Assembly (NCBI RefSeq): GCF_001411475.1
Contig: NZ_LLWH01000180.1
Location: forward strand, 1-33,080
Length of the DNA: 33,080 nucleotides
Source of the DNA: Pseudomonas endophytica
GTDB lineage: Bacteria; Pseudomonadota; Gammaproteobacteria; Pseudomonadales; Pseudomonadaceae
Direction of reading: 5' to 3'
The notes under the pieces were generated by a model. That model was not told the DNA's origin, did no database searches, and saw only the letters and a program-made list of their open reading frames with translations. Positions 32,398 to 33,080 of this stretch are shown in pieces. The stretch's first letter is position 1, and every line of letters starts with the position of its first letter. Both the position numbers and the translations under genes were made by a program.

Positions 32398-33080
32398 ATG
32401 CCAAACTGGAACCACTACGTACAACGCGCCCTAGAGTTAATGAAGCGTTATCCGGGGTTGATTGCGCTGTTCGGTTTTTGCTCAGGTGTGGGCAGTTTTA
32501 TTTTGGTCGACCGCCAACAAGGCATGGCCCGCTGGATCGCGGTGATCCTGCTGGTGAGCTGGATCTGGCTGATGCTCGAAAACACCCTGACGCAATGGTT
32601 TGCCCGCGTTTTTAAGCGCGAAATACCCCCGCCTTTGCTGCGTTATGCAACGCAAATGATCCATCAGGAAAGTCTATTTTTCGTCCTGCCGTTCTTTTTT
32701 ATCACCACCACTTGGAACAGCGGCCAATTAGTTTTTACCGGCCTGCTGGGCGCCGCCGCACTGGTGACGATCACCGATCCGCTGTACTACAAATGGCTGG
32801 CCCCAAGGCGCTGGTTGTACTTGGGCTTGCATACGCTGGCTTTATTCGCCGCGCTCCTGACCGCGCTGCCGATCATTCTTAACCTGACCACCGCCCAGAG
32901 CTATAAGCTCGCGCTCGGCGCCGCCGTGCTGCTTTCAATCCCCAGTATGGCGGTCAGCTTGCCGCTGAAAACCTGGCGCGGTTGGTTGGTGTTGCCGCTG
33001 ATCGTGATTGCCCTAGGTGGGACTGGCTGGCTGCTACGCTCTTGGGTGCCGCCCGCAACGCTGTGGATGACCGAAGTGGC
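32398..33080 (+). CDS. DUF5924 family membrane protein (N-terminal part, cut by window edge)
   Basis: An ATG at 32398 opens a frame of at least 227 residues that runs off the right edge with no stop. 'NWNHYVQRALELMKRYPGLIALFGF' (written here as its parts) leads into several hydrophobic helices: 'GLIALFGFCSGVGSFILV', 'WIAVILLVSWIWLML', 'SLFFVLPFFFITTTW', 'LTALPIILNLTTA', 'LLSIPSMAVSLPL'. The charge pattern and the 'DRQQGMARWIAVILL' block match the Pseudomonas DUF5924 group as I remember it. Function unknown. No clear ribosome site. The gene is downstream of the REP element after FAH. Confidence 0.78.
   Translation, partial: MPNWNHYVQRALELMKRYPGLIALFGFCSGVGSFILVDRQQGMARWIAVILLVSWIWLMLENTLTQWFARVFKREIPPPLLRYATQMIHQESLFFVLPFFFITTTWNSGQLVFTGLLGAAALVTITDPLYYKWLAPRRWLYLGLHTLALFAALLTALPIILNLTTAQSYKLALGAAVLLSIPSMAVSLPLKTWRGWLVLPLIVIALGGTGWLLRSWVPPATLWMTEV

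Overview
The window is chromosomal DNA of a Pseudomonas, most likely of the P. fluorescens/P. fragi side of the genus. The basis is the gene content: DUF1161 pair, OprD porin, GlxA-type AraC regulator, trifunctional kinase, and serA next to a D-2-hydroxyglutarate dehydrogenase. Pseudomonas-type REP elements, including the 'GCCGCAGGCTGCGATC' core, separate genes at both ends. Codon use is moderately GC-rich. There is no phage, IS element, tRNA, rRNA or CRISPR. This assignment comes from recognition of families, not from a database search.

Layout. (1) 1-9.0 kb holds small stress and envelope genes: the tail of a LysR regulator, a DUF883 protein, dodecin, two DUF1161 periplasmic proteins flanking a luciferase-like oxidoreductase and an OsmC peroxidase, two lipoproteins (one a HExxH 'aminopeptidase'), an M3 oligopeptidase, a secreted dual-specificity phosphatase, a shortened solute-binding protein and a DUF4399 protein. 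(2) 9.0-14.1 kb, minus strand: GlxA-type regulator, pirin, an MFS exporter with a fused C-terminal ABM-like domain, and an OprD porin. (3) 14.4-18.3 kb, plus strand: a short AraC regulator, then an ABM/membrane protein, an amidohydrolase with a Cys/His-rich tail, and a YcaC-like hydrolase, closed by a strong terminator. (4) 18.4-25.3 kb: a 1716-residue protein (kinase-like domain, AAA ATPase, helical repeats, GAF, histidine kinase), divergent from a response regulator with two different DNA-binding domains and a receiver-only protein overlapping it by 4 bp. (5) 25.4-28.4 kb: a LysR regulator, DoxX, DedA and a second YcaC-like hydrolase. The LysR and YcaC-like genes share a near-identical 39-bp upstream element. 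(6) 28.6-33.1 kb, core metabolism: serA divergent from D-2-hydroxyglutarate dehydrogenase, an FAH-family hydrolase and the start of a DUF5924 membrane protein.

How it may work together (inference). Regions 2-5 look like an accessory sensing and detoxification island. Its catalytic parts recur: two YcaC-like cysteine hydrolases, two ABM-type domains, an amidohydrolase and pirin. It carries its own regulators: GlxA, AraC, LysR and the large kinase with its two receivers. The best candidate for an under-described system is that kinase set. Its kinase-like domain appears to lack the catalytic residues, and its response regulator joins an OmpR-type winged helix to a FixJ-like receiver plus LuxR helix-turn-helix. 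The signal and the target promoters cannot be read from the sequence.
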